A stretch of 57,024 bases of DNA. Origin: Blautia faecis. Its GTDB lineage: Bacteria > Bacillota > Clostridia > Lachnospirales > Lachnospiraceae. This document shows, one piece after another, positions 27,749 to 36,716 of this stretch. Position numbers and translations under genes: made by a program. The number at the start of each line of letters is the position of its first letter. The stretch's first letter is position 1. The stretch covers positions 1 through 57,024 of the forward strand of contig NZ_JAJCIA010000025.1 in assembly GCF_020554845.1 (NCBI RefSeq), given 5' to 3'. Below the pieces are notes generated by a model. That model was given only the letters and a program-made list of their open reading frames with translations, did no database searches and had not been told where the DNA came from.

Positions 27749-29263
27749 ATGAGAAAAAACATAAATAAAATTGTAGGATTAACACTTTGTATAGGAATGC
27801 TCACAGGATGTGCCCAGACCCCGGAATCTTCCCTTGTAAAACCAAAAGGGAGCAAGGTAGAAAATGCTTATACAGAAACTGAAGGCGTAGATATGGTGAA
27901 GGAGGACTCTTCTGAAAATACAAAGGATAAGAACACAGCGGTAAGAACAACTATTCGAGACCTGCTCAATGCTCCGGAAACCTATAAAAGTCAGACTACA
28001 GATGACAGTGCAAAACTTGTAGTGAACACGGATGCCACCGTAGAAATACCGGATGTAGAAAAGATATCCGCAATTTCTGTCACGCCTGCAGAAGTTACAC
28101 AGGATCTTCTTGACCGTATTACAGATGCCTTTTTCTCAGAGGCAAAGCTGTATACATCGGAGAGCTATTATACCCAGACAAAGGATGAAATCAAAAAAAC
28201 GTTGGATGAACTAAAAGAAGATGTAGCAAACGGAAATCTGGATCCCTATAACTATGGAACAGATGAAGATGGAAATTATATTTATGACATTTATGGAGAA
28301 ATTGAGATGTATGAGCAGGAATATGAGTCTGCTCCGGAAACGAAGACTCTGGTAGAAGGAAGACCTGTTGCAGGCTCCCATGAGACAGAAAATGGTACTG
28401 CGGAAAATGACTTCTCCGGTGTTGCACAGATGCCGGATAGATCGGAATATTTTTACAAGACATCTTCCTACGGATCCGATACCTTATCTGTCAAAATCCG
28501 AAAAACGGCAAAATCTGGCGGGGAAAAGCTGCCTGCGGACACGACCTGGTTTGAGTATACTTCTTTCAGTGAAGGAGAAAAACCTACTGAGGAGTCCATT
28601 GGGATTTCATTAGATGAAGCAAAAAAAATGGTACAGGAAAAAGTAGATAAAATGGGGATTACAGATCTGCAGTTTTCAGACTGGAGTTATGCATTGTGCA
28701 ATAGTCTTGAAGAGGATAATAGTTTAAGTAATCTTGGAAGCGGATATGCGATTTATTACACACGTACTATAAACGGTATTCCGATTACTCAGACAATGGC
28801 AGATGGCGGTGCTTTGGAAGATATGGACAGCACTATGGAGACCTGGTCTTATGAAAGTCTTTATTTCTTTGTCGATAAAGATGGAATTGAAAGCATGTCT
28901 TATTCAAACCCTTATACCATAGGAGAGACAAAAACAGAAAATTTAAACCTTCTTCCATTTTCTGAGATTATGAAAACATATGAAAAAATGATGGTAGTAA
29001 CCAATGCAGATAATATAGAATATGAAAAATCAAGAGTTTATGACATTGACCGGATTGTTCTGGGCTATGCCAGAATTTATGAACCATCCACAGATCCGCA
29101 TACAGGTCTTCTGGTTCCCGTTTGGGATTTCTTTGGAAGCAGAAAAGTGGAAGGTGACTATGATGGGAATAGTTACTCGGACATCACAGACTATCCAAGC
29201 TGGAGCTTCCTTACCATTAACGCCGTGGATGGCAGTATTATAGACAGGGATCTGGGCTACTGA
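27749..29263 (+). CDS. Large surface lipoprotein (DUF6034-like)
   Basis: 504 residues counted from the ATG at 27749, which directly precedes a lipoprotein signal (basic MRKN, hydrophobic core, lipobox LTGC). AAGGAG lies 12 bp upstream. The in-frame start at 27698 would put a charged segment before the signal and is less likely. The mature part has an acidic stretch (about 30-75), then folded regions with SEAKLYTSESYY, GISLDEAKKMVQEKVDKM and a C-terminal VPVWDFFGSR. It resembles lipoproteins annotated as DUF6034 beside two-component systems and ABC genes in this family. No enzyme motif is visible. It ends 1 bp before the next start. Confidence 0.75.
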   Translation: MRKNINKIVGLTLCIGMLTGCAQTPESSLVKPKGSKVENAYTETEGVDMVKEDSSENTKDKNTAVRTTIRDLLNAPETYKSQTTDDSAKLVVNTDATVEIPDVEKISAISVTPAEVTQDLLDRITDAFFSEAKLYTSESYYTQTKDEIKKTLDELKEDVANGNLDPYNYGTDEDGNYIYDIYGEIEMYEQEYESAPETKTLVEGRPVAGSHETENGTAENDFSGVAQMPDRSEYFYKTSSYGSDTLSVKIRKTAKSGGEKLPADTTWFEYTSFSEGEKPTEESIGISLDEAKKMVQEKVDKMGITDLQFSDWSYALCNSLEEDNSLSNLGSGYAIYYTRTINGIPITQTMADGGALEDMDSTMETWSYESLYFFVDKDGIESMSYSNPYTIGETKTENLNLLPFSEIMKTYEKMMVVTNADNIEYEKSRVYDIDRIVLGYARIYEPSTDPHTGLLVPVWDFFGSRKVEGDYDGNSYSDITDYPSWSFLTINAVDGSIIDRDLGY

Positions 29264-29264
29264 T

Positions 29265-30155
29265 ATGAAGCAGGTACTTGGAATTGTACATTACAATTTC
29301 TTTGGCTATTTTCGAAATCCAAAAGTCATTTTTACCTTCCTTCTGGAATTTGTACTTAGCTTTCTTCTCACTGGAAGAATCATGGTTGTTATGGAAAACT
29401 ATGATACACCGGTACAGGCCGTAGAGCCATTTCTTTGGACCTTTGGGGATGGAACAGCAGTACTGCTCAGTTCTCTTCTGTTGCTTCTGCTGTTCTCAGA
29501 CCTGCCAAAGATGACACCAGTTACTCCATATCAGTTAATTCGAACAACAAAGAAAAAATGGCTTTTGGGACAGTTTATTTATATTATTCTTGTGACTGCT
29601 CTTTATACAGTATTGATGCTGCTATTTACATCTGTACTGTGTATGAAGGACAGTTATCCGGGCAACCTGTGGAGCGAGACTGCTGCCATGCTCGGATATT
29701 CTGAACTGGGGAAAAACTTGCAGGTCCCCTCTACAGTAAGAGTCATGGAGAGTATCTCTCCGTATGGCTGTATGCTGCAGGTTTTTCTCCTGTTATTCTG
29801 CTATTCCCTGACACTTGGTTTTGTGATCCTTGTTGGAAATCTTTATAAAGGAAAAACAAAAGGCATGGTGTTTGGACTACTTTATAGTGTATTTGGATTT
29901 TTACTGGAACCCAGTGTGGTAGCCGCAATTTTGCATAAGGAAAAATATGAAATGTATCAAGTGAATGTACTGATCTGCTGGATCAGTCCTTTGAACCAGG
30001 CTGTATATGGAAAACATAACTTTGGCTATGATCTATTACTTCCGACCATCTGGCAGTCCTGTATGTTCTTCGCAGGTATTTTATTTGTTCTTATGGTTCT
30101 GGCACTTCGCAGGATGAAAAAATATCCCTTTGAATTTCTGGGAGAAAAAACATAA
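29265..30155 (+). CDS. Multi-pass membrane protein, ABC-2-like permease subunit
   Basis: 296 residues with about six hydrophobic helices (around 20-40, 55-70, 97-122, 160-185, 195-215 and 255-280). No sequence motif names a family. The gene is followed by a second membrane protein and an ABC ATPase, the usual order for an ABC-2 transporter with two different membrane subunits. Substrate unknown; lantibiotic-type immunity or peptide export would fit the two-component control. Confidence 0.7.
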   Translation: MKQVLGIVHYNFFGYFRNPKVIFTFLLEFVLSFLLTGRIMVVMENYDTPVQAVEPFLWTFGDGTAVLLSSLLLLLLFSDLPKMTPVTPYQLIRTTKKKWLLGQFIYIILVTALYTVLMLLFTSVLCMKDSYPGNLWSETAAMLGYSELGKNLQVPSTVRVMESISPYGCMLQVFLLLFCYSLTLGFVILVGNLYKGKTKGMVFGLLYSVFGFLLEPSVVAAILHKEKYEMYQVNVLICWISPLNQAVYGKHNFGYDLLLPTIWQSCMFFAGILFVLMVLALRRMKKYPFEFLGEKT

Positions 30156-30173
30156 TCAGAAGGGGAAATATCT

Positions 30174-30902
30174 ATGCGGGTAGAAACAAAACGTATGCTT
30201 CTTGGCAGGAGTTTCCTGGCGGCATGGCTGATTGCCTGCTTTTCTATCGCAGCAGGTCAGACTTATCCAAGTTTGAAAAAAGCATTAACATGTGGAACTT
30301 TTATCAGCCTGCTGGATGGTTCATTGAAAAGTCAGATGGTATCTTTTGCCATCCCTGTAGCTGCGGTACTGCCGTGGAGTGATTCTTTTTTACAGGAGTA
30401 TAAAAGTGGATTTTTAAAAGCTGCATTTCCCAGGACAAACCGCAGGCTATATGTGGAAGGAAAAGTCTTTTCTGTTATGACATCTGGATTTTTAGTCTGG
30501 ATATTTGCTATAAGCACCATACTTCTTGTTAATTTTGTTATATTTTATCCTATGGAAATAAAAGGCAGCTTTCCAAAGGAACAGTTTCTGGAGCTGCTTA
30601 TGAAAGCTCTTAGGATGGGACTGATCGGAAGTATTCTAAGCACTTTTGGTGGAATCTGTGGTACCTTATGGAATTCAGCTTATATGGCATATGGGATTCC
30701 TTTTGTCAGCTATTATTTTGGAATTATACTTCATGAACGCTATTTCAAAGACCAGATCTGGTTTTACCCAGTGGAATGGATTCTGGCAGATGGAAACTGG
30801 GGAACGGATAAAGCGGGACTGTGGTTATTTCTGCTATTATTTTTATTGGTGTTAATGGGAATTTTTGGAGGTGTTTTAAATGGAAAAGTGGAAGAAATCT
30901 GA
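30174..30902 (+). CDS. Second ABC-2-like membrane subunit
   Basis: 242 residues with about six hydrophobic helices, beginning MRVETKRMLLGRSFLAAWLI. AGAAGGGG precedes the ATG. It overlaps the ABC ATPase by 23 bp, showing tight coupling. It has the size of ABC-2 permease subunits (about 240) such as those of bacitracin or lantibiotic immunity transporters. The family call is by context and topology. Confidence 0.7.
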   Translation: MRVETKRMLLGRSFLAAWLIACFSIAAGQTYPSLKKALTCGTFISLLDGSLKSQMVSFAIPVAAVLPWSDSFLQEYKSGFLKAAFPRTNRRLYVEGKVFSVMTSGFLVWIFAISTILLVNFVIFYPMEIKGSFPKEQFLELLMKALRMGLIGSILSTFGGICGTLWNSAYMAYGIPFVSYYFGIILHERYFKDQIWFYPVEWILADGNWGTDKAGLWLFLLLFLLVLMGIFGGVLNGKVEEI

Positions 30903-31551
30903 ATTTCAAAATACCTGTGTGAAAATAGAACACGTAACCAAAAGGTTCGGGGAAGATCTGGTATTAAAAGAAGTAAATCTTACCTTAAAGGTGGGACAGG
31001 TTTACGGCGTTGTAGGAAATAATGGCTCTGGCAAAACAGTACTTATGAAATGTATCTGCGGATTCCTTCCTGTTACCACAGGCACCATCCGTGTTTTCGG
31101 AAAAGAAATCGGTCGTGATGTAGATTTTCCAGAAAGCCTTGGTGTCATCATTGAGACGCCTGGCTTTCTTACCCAGTATACAGGTGTAAAGAACCTGGAA
31201 ATACTGGCAGATATGAAAAGAATGATTTCAAAGGCAGATATCCGCCTGATCCTAAAAAAAGTAGGACTGGATCCGGATATGAAAAAGCCGGTTGGAAAGT
31301 ACTCTCTTGGAATGCGGCAACGCCTTGGAATTGCACAGGCCATTATGGAAGATCCTCGCTTCCTGATTCTGGATGAACCATTTAACGGTCTGGATAAACA
31401 CGGCGTGGCAGAGATCAGGGAACTTTTGCTTGATTTAAAGGCAGCTGGAAAAACCATTTTATTGGCAAGCCATAATGATGAGGATATCCGGATTTTATGT
31501 GATCACGTATATGAGATGGATGGCGGAGTTTTAAGAGAAAGGACAGCCTGA
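30880..31551 (+). CDS. ABC transporter ATP-binding protein
   Basis: 223 residues. Walker A GNNGSGKT (about 46-53), Q-loop region with IIETPGFL, signature YSLGMRQRLGIAQAI and Walker B FLILDEPF followed by the D-loop and the switch His in LLASHND. The set is complete, so ATP hydrolysis is expected. With the two preceding membrane proteins it would form a transporter. GGAGGT lies 9 bp before the ATG inside the preceding gene. Confidence 0.93.
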   Translation: MEKWKKSEFQNTCVKIEHVTKRFGEDLVLKEVNLTLKVGQVYGVVGNNGSGKTVLMKCICGFLPVTTGTIRVFGKEIGRDVDFPESLGVIIETPGFLTQYTGVKNLEILADMKRMISKADIRLILKKVGLDPDMKKPVGKYSLGMRQRLGIAQAIMEDPRFLILDEPFNGLDKHGVAEIRELLLDLKAAGKTILLASHNDEDIRILCDHVYEMDGGVLRERTA

Positions 31552-31553
31552 AA

Positions 31554-32879
31554 ATGGGAAAAAAATTTGTGAAAACCACATTCGCAATATTAAGTTTCAT
31601 GATGCTTCTGCCGACATCTGTTTTTGCAGAAGATGCAGGGAATATGGAAGCTGCTTTTGTGGGAGAGTCTGTTCTGGAAGCAGATCAGTCAGCTTCTTAT
31701 AGTGATGCAGACAGTACATTGCCTTTTGAAGAGGAAAAAAACAATCCTACAGATGAGAAGATTCCGGAAACTGAGGAACAGACTCCTGAAAAAACGGATT
31801 CGGAAAATCAAAATTCTGACCTGGATGGATTTATATCAGGAGACGCTTCTGCTGAGGACGAAAAGAAGACAATCCATGTCATAATAGAAAATGGAAATAC
31901 TGATACAGATAATGGAACACAGATTACAGATCCTGTTATAGATAGTGGGGATTATTCTGCTGGAGAGTATAGTGGAGGCGGTTCTTCTGCCAGCTTGTCT
32001 GGTGAGAAAATACTACATAAACCGCAGGTTCTTTTAGAGGATAACAATCTTTCCGGACAAAATCTAAAAGCAGGCTCTGTCACAGAAATGTCACTGACAT
32101 TCCGGAATAAAAGCCGTAGCCAGAATGTATTTGGTCTAAAGATTTCTATTTCTGCGGATACAAAGGGAATTGAATTTGAGAGAAACTCTTTTTATGTTCA
32201 GAGACTGACTCCAGGAGAAGCAATTACCCTGAAGCAAAAGGTCACTATAGCAGAGGACTGTACTCCAGGTCAGGCAACAGTTTCTTTTTCTCTGGATTAC
32301 GAAGATTCAAAAGCGACGGGAGCGACAGGTACAGAAACGCTGTCCTTTCAGATCACTCAGCCGGCGCGTGCAAAACTGGAAGCTTCTGATATTCCTTCCG
32401 TTTTATATACCATGGATACGGTAGAAATTCCGGTGAAAGCAATGAATCTTGGAAGGGATAAGATATATAATGCAAGTGTCCGGCTGGAAGCAGACGGATT
32501 GAACCCAAAAGAGTCCGCTTTTTTAGGAACATTAGAAGCTGGAACCGCAGTACAGGGAAGTCTCCGTGTGTATGTAAAAGGAAAATCAGAAGAAGATGAC
32601 GGTTCTTTTCCTGGCAGGATTACCGGAAAACTGATTCTTACTTATGAGGATGCAGCCGGCAATTCCTATGAGGAAAGTACAGAGTTTGAGTCTGAGATTA
32701 AAGAAGCTAAAATCCAGTCTTTAAAAATAGAGGATGACCAGGAAGAAACAAACAACTGGTGGTATTCCGTTATTGCAGTTATTGCAGTACTGCTTGTTTC
32801 TGTGATTCTACTTCTTTTGGGTAAGCTTCATAAGAAAAACATACTTCTGGAAGAAACCAGAAAGGTGGATGCCCATTGA
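31554..32879 (+). CDS. Membrane-anchored surface protein with Ig-like repeats
   Basis: 441 residues. Signal peptide at 1-24 (LPTSVFAED). An acidic Glu/Asp/Ser-rich linker spans about 25-150. Two beta-rich repeats lie at about 165-270 and 275-385, each with an LxAGxxxxxxLxxxNxS/G pattern typical of NEW3/COG1361-like bacterial surface domains. A single membrane helix (about 403-424) and a short basic tail close the protein. Its two-base gap from the ABC gene makes it part of the unit. It may present the substrate to, or dock an extracellular part of, the transporter. Confidence 0.7.
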   Translation: MGKKFVKTTFAILSFMMLLPTSVFAEDAGNMEAAFVGESVLEADQSASYSDADSTLPFEEEKNNPTDEKIPETEEQTPEKTDSENQNSDLDGFISGDASAEDEKKTIHVIIENGNTDTDNGTQITDPVIDSGDYSAGEYSGGGSSASLSGEKILHKPQVLLEDNNLSGQNLKAGSVTEMSLTFRNKSRSQNVFGLKISISADTKGIEFERNSFYVQRLTPGEAITLKQKVTIAEDCTPGQATVSFSLDYEDSKATGATGTETLSFQITQPARAKLEASDIPSVLYTMDTVEIPVKAMNLGRDKIYNASVRLEADGLNPKESAFLGTLEAGTAVQGSLRVYVKGKSEEDDGSFPGRITGKLILTYEDAAGNSYEESTEFESEIKEAKIQSLKIEDDQEETNNWWYSVIAVIAVLLVSVILLLLGKLHKKNILLEETRKVDAH

Positions 32880-33577
32880 AAAAGAATAGAATAGATAGTT
32901 TTACCTGTTTTGTAGGTTTTCTTCTGATATTGGCATTATTTTTCTCTATAAAGCTTTTTGCAGGAATACAGGATGGGAAAAAACAATACTTGGCACTGGT
33001 TTCCCTTGGAGACCTTACTTATGATGATGATTTTTTGAAAAAGGCAAAAAAAATAGAAGGGATAAAAGAGATATGGCCCGTTGTGGAAATTCCAGTAACC
33101 ATCAAGATTGAAGATTATACGGAAACAGCCACCTTTTTAGGAATAGATCTGAATGCGTTTGGAGAAAATCCAGAGCAGAATGATTTAGGAAATACACCGG
33201 TGTTGTTGCTTGGAAGTAAAGCATTGCAAAACATGAAAGACTCAAATAATCATTCCATTTCAAAAAAACAACAGGAAAAATTCCTGCAAATGGGAGAAAA
33301 TCTAACCATTTCTTATGCACTTGCTGGAAATACAAAAGAGCTTTCTGGCGCGGCAGATCATCTGGTATCCTTGACTGGGCACGAAGAAAATGAACAGCAA
33401 ACTGTTTATCTTCCATGTAAAGTAACTGCCGTAACGGAAAATGAAGATATCTATATTCCTTTATCACAGGCGCAGGAGCTTTGCAGTGAGATGGGTGAGC
33501 CGCTTAAAATTACAAAAATTTATTTGAAAGTGAATGGAAAAATGAATCTGGAGAAGGCAAAAAAATTATTTGAATAA
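32876..33577 (+). CDS. MacB/FtsX-like extracytoplasmic domain protein, possibly truncated
   Basis: 233 residues from a TTG at 32876 that overlaps the preceding stop by 4 bp. One N-terminal membrane helix (about 10-30) is followed by a periplasmic-type domain with alternating strands, ending in KITKIYLKVNGKMNLEKAKKLFE. This layout is the first half of a MacB/FtsX permease, where three further helices would normally follow the domain. None are encoded downstream, so the gene either lost its 3' part or is a stand-alone accessory. It is the last gene of the two-component/ABC unit. Confidence 0.55.
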   Translation: MKKNRIDSFTCFVGFLLILALFFSIKLFAGIQDGKKQYLALVSLGDLTYDDDFLKKAKKIEGIKEIWPVVEIPVTIKIEDYTETATFLGIDLNAFGENPEQNDLGNTPVLLLGSKALQNMKDSNNHSISKKQQEKFLQMGENLTISYALAGNTKELSGAADHLVSLTGHEENEQQTVYLPCKVTAVTENEDIYIPLSQAQELCSEMGEPLKITKIYLKVNGKMNLEKAKKLFE

Positions 33578-33635
33578 GGTATTCTTGCAAAATTAATTTG
33601 TATCAATCTCTGGTATTCATTTGACTAACTATTGT

Positions 33636-33661
33636 ATTTTGTGCATGTTTTATGTAATTTT
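33636..33661 (+). promoter_or_regulatory. AraC-type operator, shortened orphan copy 3
   Basis: ATTTTGTGCATGTTTT runs directly into ATGTAATTTT. Compared with copies 1 and 2, exactly 14 bp between the half-sites are missing, so the ATGT cores are 7 instead of 21 bp apart. No gene follows for 490 bp. It is probably a decayed or relocated promoter of the fucosyl-galactoside regulon. Confidence 0.6.
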
Positions 33662-33827
33662 ATCCATGTACTTATTTAAAAGAAAAGTATATACTTTATT
33701 CTTGTAAATAAAAGTATTTTATTCCCCTAAGGCTTGCTCCATTGTCTGCATGACAGGCAATGGAGGCCTTCTTCCAACGTATTAATCATAATAAATTGGT
33801 ATTTTTGTAAATTGTACCATATAATGG

Positions 33828-33873
33828 AAAACTGTTAGATTGTGATCTTTTAGATACAATTTAGCAGTTTTTT
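33828..33873 (+). terminator. Hairpin with T-run, no gene upstream
   Basis: AAAACTGTTAGATTGT pairs with ACAATTTAGCAGTTTT (one mismatch), then T-rich sequence. It has terminator form, but no coding sequence leads into it. Confidence 0.6.
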
Positions 33874-34147
33874 ATATGATGGAAATCCAATACAAAAAAC
33901 CACTTTTTCATGCTATACTTCATTTATGAATTATAGCAAGAGCAACACCAATAAAAAGGTCTGGGCAGGTTTCCGTTTTGGGAAAGAATGTAATTTATAG
34001 TAAATGAGTAGAAATTGCGATTGTTTTTTGGTACAATATATTGATTAGTAGTGAAATAGCTGGCGGGATTTATGCGTAAGAGTGAAACTTTTATCCTGCC
34101 TTAGCCGAAGATATCCCAGACTTTGTTCGGGAAAAGGGTGTGAATAT

Positions 34148-34996
34148 ATGGTAAAAATTATTTCAGACAGTACCTGCGACCTTTCACAGGAATTATTGCG
34201 AAAATATGAGATTGACATTCTTCCGCTTCATATTCTTCTGGGTGATAAAGAATATGAAGATGGAAAAAACATTACTCCGGATCAGATCTATGCCTGGTCT
34301 GATGCAAACAAGACAACACCTAAAACTTCTGCACCTGCCCTGGCAGATGCCATGGAGCTTTTTCGCCCCTATGCAGAGGCTGGAAGGGAAATTGTCTGCT
34401 TTTCTATTTCAGCAGGTATGTCCACTTCTGGAAATGTGATGCGCCTTGCTGCTGAAGAACTGGGGGCTTCTGACCGAATAAAAGTAATCGATTCTGCAAA
34501 CCTTTCTACCGGTATCGGCCTTCTTGTAGTAGAAGCTGCAATTATGGCAAAGAATAACCGGACAGCTTCCCAGATTGTTTCTGAGATAGAGAAGTTAAAA
34601 CCAAATGTGAGAGCAAGCTTTGTGGTAGATACCCTTACTTATTTATACCGTGGCGGACGCTGCAATGCAGTAGCGGTTATGGCCGGAGGTGTTTTAAAAC
34701 TGCATCCCAGGATTGTAGTGGAGGATGGTGCAATGAATGCATCTAAGAAATACCGTGGAAAAATTGCTTCTGTTGTCATGAACTATGTAAAAGATATGGA
34801 AAAAGATTTAAAAAAAGCGAGACCTGAACGCGTATTTATAACACATTCTGGCTGTGAACAGGAAACTGTAGAAAAAGTGAGGGCTTATCTGAAAGAACTT
34901 GACATTTTTGATGAGATACTGGAAACCAGGGCTGGCGGTGTTGTATCAAGTCATTGCGGACCTGGTACGCTAGGTGTTTTGTATATTGCAAAATAA
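34148..34996 (+). CDS. DegV family fatty-acid-binding protein
   Basis: 282 residues. Starts MVKIISDSTCDLS, the diagnostic beginning of DegV proteins, and has the lipid-contact segment KTSAPALADAMELF and VVDTLTYLYRGGRCN. The frame is open from 34082, but AAAGGGTGTG places the start at 34148. DegV/FakB proteins bind a fatty acid and present it to the kinase FakA for phosphorylation and entry into lipid synthesis. No FakA gene is nearby. Single gene with its own upstream region. Confidence 0.93.
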   Translation: MVKIISDSTCDLSQELLRKYEIDILPLHILLGDKEYEDGKNITPDQIYAWSDANKTTPKTSAPALADAMELFRPYAEAGREIVCFSISAGMSTSGNVMRLAAEELGASDRIKVIDSANLSTGIGLLVVEAAIMAKNNRTASQIVSEIEKLKPNVRASFVVDTLTYLYRGGRCNAVAVMAGGVLKLHPRIVVEDGAMNASKKYRGKIASVVMNYVKDMEKDLKKARPERVFITHSGCEQETVEKVRAYLKELDIFDEILETRAGGVVSSHCGPGTLGVLYIAK

Positions 34997-35062
34997 AGAA
35001 TGCATTGCGATATCTGCTATATGCTTCATTACTATAAACCCGCAGTAACACGAATATATTTC

Positions 35063-35122
35063 GTATTTACAGAAGCACTGGAAGAAAATGGTATTCTGAC
35101 TCAGAAATAATAAAAAACAGGA
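35063..35122 (+). repeat. Short remnant duplicated at 47851-47909
   Basis: About 60 bp match the end of the anti-sigma-like gene at 46.7-47.9 kb (about 80 percent by eye). They read VFTEALEENGILTQK and a stop, followed by the shared AATAAAAA-ACAGGA. It is what remains of the 3' end of a paralogous gene. Confidence 0.6.
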
Positions 35123-35142
35123 CAGCAAAGGAGAACAAGCCT

Positions 35143-35382
35143 ATGCCAACATTAACAATCATTATATCACTCATTATTTTAGCCGTTTACATTTTCTTAC
35201 TGGTTGCTAATAAAAGTAATCCAAAAACAAATGGAATGCTGATGGTTGTACAGGGAGCTTTATGGACTGTGATCGCAGTAAGCAACTGGGCTGAGAATAC
35301 GGTTGTAAACCGGAGTTGTTACATTATAGTAATTGTTTTATCGTTTATCTGTGGAATCCGGGAGCTTATTAAGCAGCATTAA
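35143..35382 (+). CDS. Small two-helix membrane protein
   Basis: 79 residues with two hydrophobic segments (about 4-22 and 31-70, the second interrupted by NWAENTVVN). AAAGGAGAA precedes the ATG. No family recognised. It stands alone between degV and the accessory genes. Confidence 0.6.
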   Translation: MPTLTIIISLIILAVYIFLLVANKSNPKTNGMLMVVQGALWTVIAVSNWAENTVVNRSCYIIVIVLSFICGIRELIKQH

Positions 35383-35428
35383 AAAATGAGAATGGCTAAA
35401 ACTGTTCCTTTAGGTGGAGATGTTAAAA

Positions 35429-35830
35429 ATGATTCATGATTTAATGTACATTGAACTTAAAACGGGATATTCAGATGATGGTCCGGCATGGATCGGATAT
35501 GTGAAAACTTCAAAGAGTAAGAAAACAATCTATTTTAATAACCATGCCTTTCAAAAATATAATGGCAATTATTCCAATTATATAGATATTGAGAATGGCG
35601 ACGAATATTGGATTTCCGGGTTGAAGAAGAAAGAGAGTAATCGTCATTGGGATGGACATGGAAAAATCATGATCGACCGCAGAGCTGTTAATGAATATCT
35701 GTCTCTGATTGGAGAAAGGGAGCTACCGCTAAATTTGTTTGAAGTGACTGATATGGAAGATAGCTTCCCCATTGAAAGAGTAAATAGAGTATTGAACCAG
35801 AAGATTACAAGTACTGATAATTTTGAATAA
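35429..35830 (+). CDS. Conserved hypothetical protein
   Basis: 133 residues, soluble, from ATG 35429 (GGTGGAG nine bases upstream; the in-frame GTG at 35414 lies within that ribosome site). Motifs YIELKTGYSDDGPAWIG, TIYFNNHAFQK, EYWISGLKKK and RHWDGHGKIMIDRRA suggest a compact beta-rich protein seen in many Firmicutes, but its role is unknown to me. The short segment after its end (GATAATTTTGAATAACCATAA) recurs at 44900, marking a duplicated boundary. Confidence 0.6.
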   Translation: MIHDLMYIELKTGYSDDGPAWIGYVKTSKSKKTIYFNNHAFQKYNGNYSNYIDIENGDEYWISGLKKKESNRHWDGHGKIMIDRRAVNEYLSLIGERELPLNLFEVTDMEDSFPIERVNRVLNQKITSTDNFE

Positions 35831-35862
35831 CCATAAGGGAACACTTCAGCTGACAAAAGGGA

Positions 35863-36657
35863 ATGTCTAATGAGCTGTTCTCTTTTTGTTATGCTATGAC
35901 TCAAAAAAATATAATTTTTTTGAGACGTCCGTCAAAAAAAGCCGACTTTATAATTGAGAACATTTTTGAGGAGGTGAACATCATAGACGATAAAAAAATA
36001 ATAGAACTCTACTTTGAAAGGAATCAACAGGCAATTAAGAAAACAGATATAGAATATGGAAAGCTCTGTCACAAAATTGCCTATAATGTCCTGAATAACC
36101 GCCAGGATTCGGAAGAGTGTGTAAATGACACCTATTTAGGAGTATGGAACAGAATCCCACCTGCAAGGCCAGGCAATTTTAAATCTTATATTTCCACAAT
36201 CGTCAGAAATATTTCCATCGATAAATTTAGAAAACTAAAAGCCCAAAAACGATCAGCCAATATGGTTATGGCATTGGATGAACTTGCAGATGTACTGCCG
36301 GATGAAAGGTATGCTCCGGGCAGGAATGATGAAGAGATTGGAAAATCGATCAGTATTTTTCTTTACAAACAAAAAGAAGAGATCCGGAGAGTGTTTCTTC
36401 TAAAATATTTTTATTTTGAATCTAACATAGCTATTGCAGAGAGATGTGGTTTTACTGAACGCAAAGCATTAATGTTTTTGCATTCTTTGTTGGTATGGTT
36501 GCAAGTTACTATTTGTATTCAAACTATATTGCAGGATTTTTTCCAAGAAGCTATGCGGTGGTTTGGTTTGGATTTACATCTGTTTCTCCATTATTGGCTT
36601 TTATCTGCTGGTATACAAAGGGGAAAGGAAAAGTGGCATTTATACTGTCAGCTCTGA
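35863..36657 (+). pseudogene. ECF sigma factor copy 1, truncated and fused out of frame to a membrane-gene fragment
   Basis: From about 35880 to 36466 the sequence is nearly the same as the intact sigma gene at 46-46.7 kb (DSEECVNDTYLGVWN, SISIDKFRK-like helix, LPDERYAP). At 36466, after CGFTERKA, similarity stops in the middle of region 4 and the frame runs into unrelated DNA that is coding in another frame. The recognition part of region 4 is lost. As in the intact copy, AGGAGG is followed at the right distance by ATA rather than ATG (35983-35985). No anti-sigma gene follows. Confidence 0.75.
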
Positions 36658-36716
36658 TTTTGGCAGTGTTGTTCAATATGTGCTTTCTATATGGATTCGG
36701 ATATTTTAGTGCATGA
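36467..36716 (+). pseudogene. C-terminal fragment of a polytopic membrane protein
   Basis: About 82 codons open from the junction with the sigma fragment and end at TGA (36714-36716). Three hydrophobic stretches are visible (VGMVASYYLY, FTSVSPLLAFICWYT, VAFILSALILAVLFNMCFLYG-type). The 5' part of the gene is missing. Family unknown. Confidence 0.5.

Larger units (their letters stand above)
33578..34147. other. Gene-free interval with orphan regulatory elements
   Basis: No gene was seen. From left to right: a shortened third copy of the AraC-type operator (33636-33661); an inverted repeat AAGGCTTGCTCCATTG with CAATGGAGGCCTT (33729-33770); a possible promoter TTGGTA-18-TATAAT (33796-33825) followed at once by a strong hairpin with a T6 run (33828-33873); and AT-rich sequence up to degV. 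Confidence 0.5.

Noticed and set aside
34148..34996. T-box or amino-acid riboswitch upstream of degV
   Set aside because: AAAGGGTGTG near the start resembles part of a T-box by chance; no specifier stem or terminator/antiterminator pair was found.
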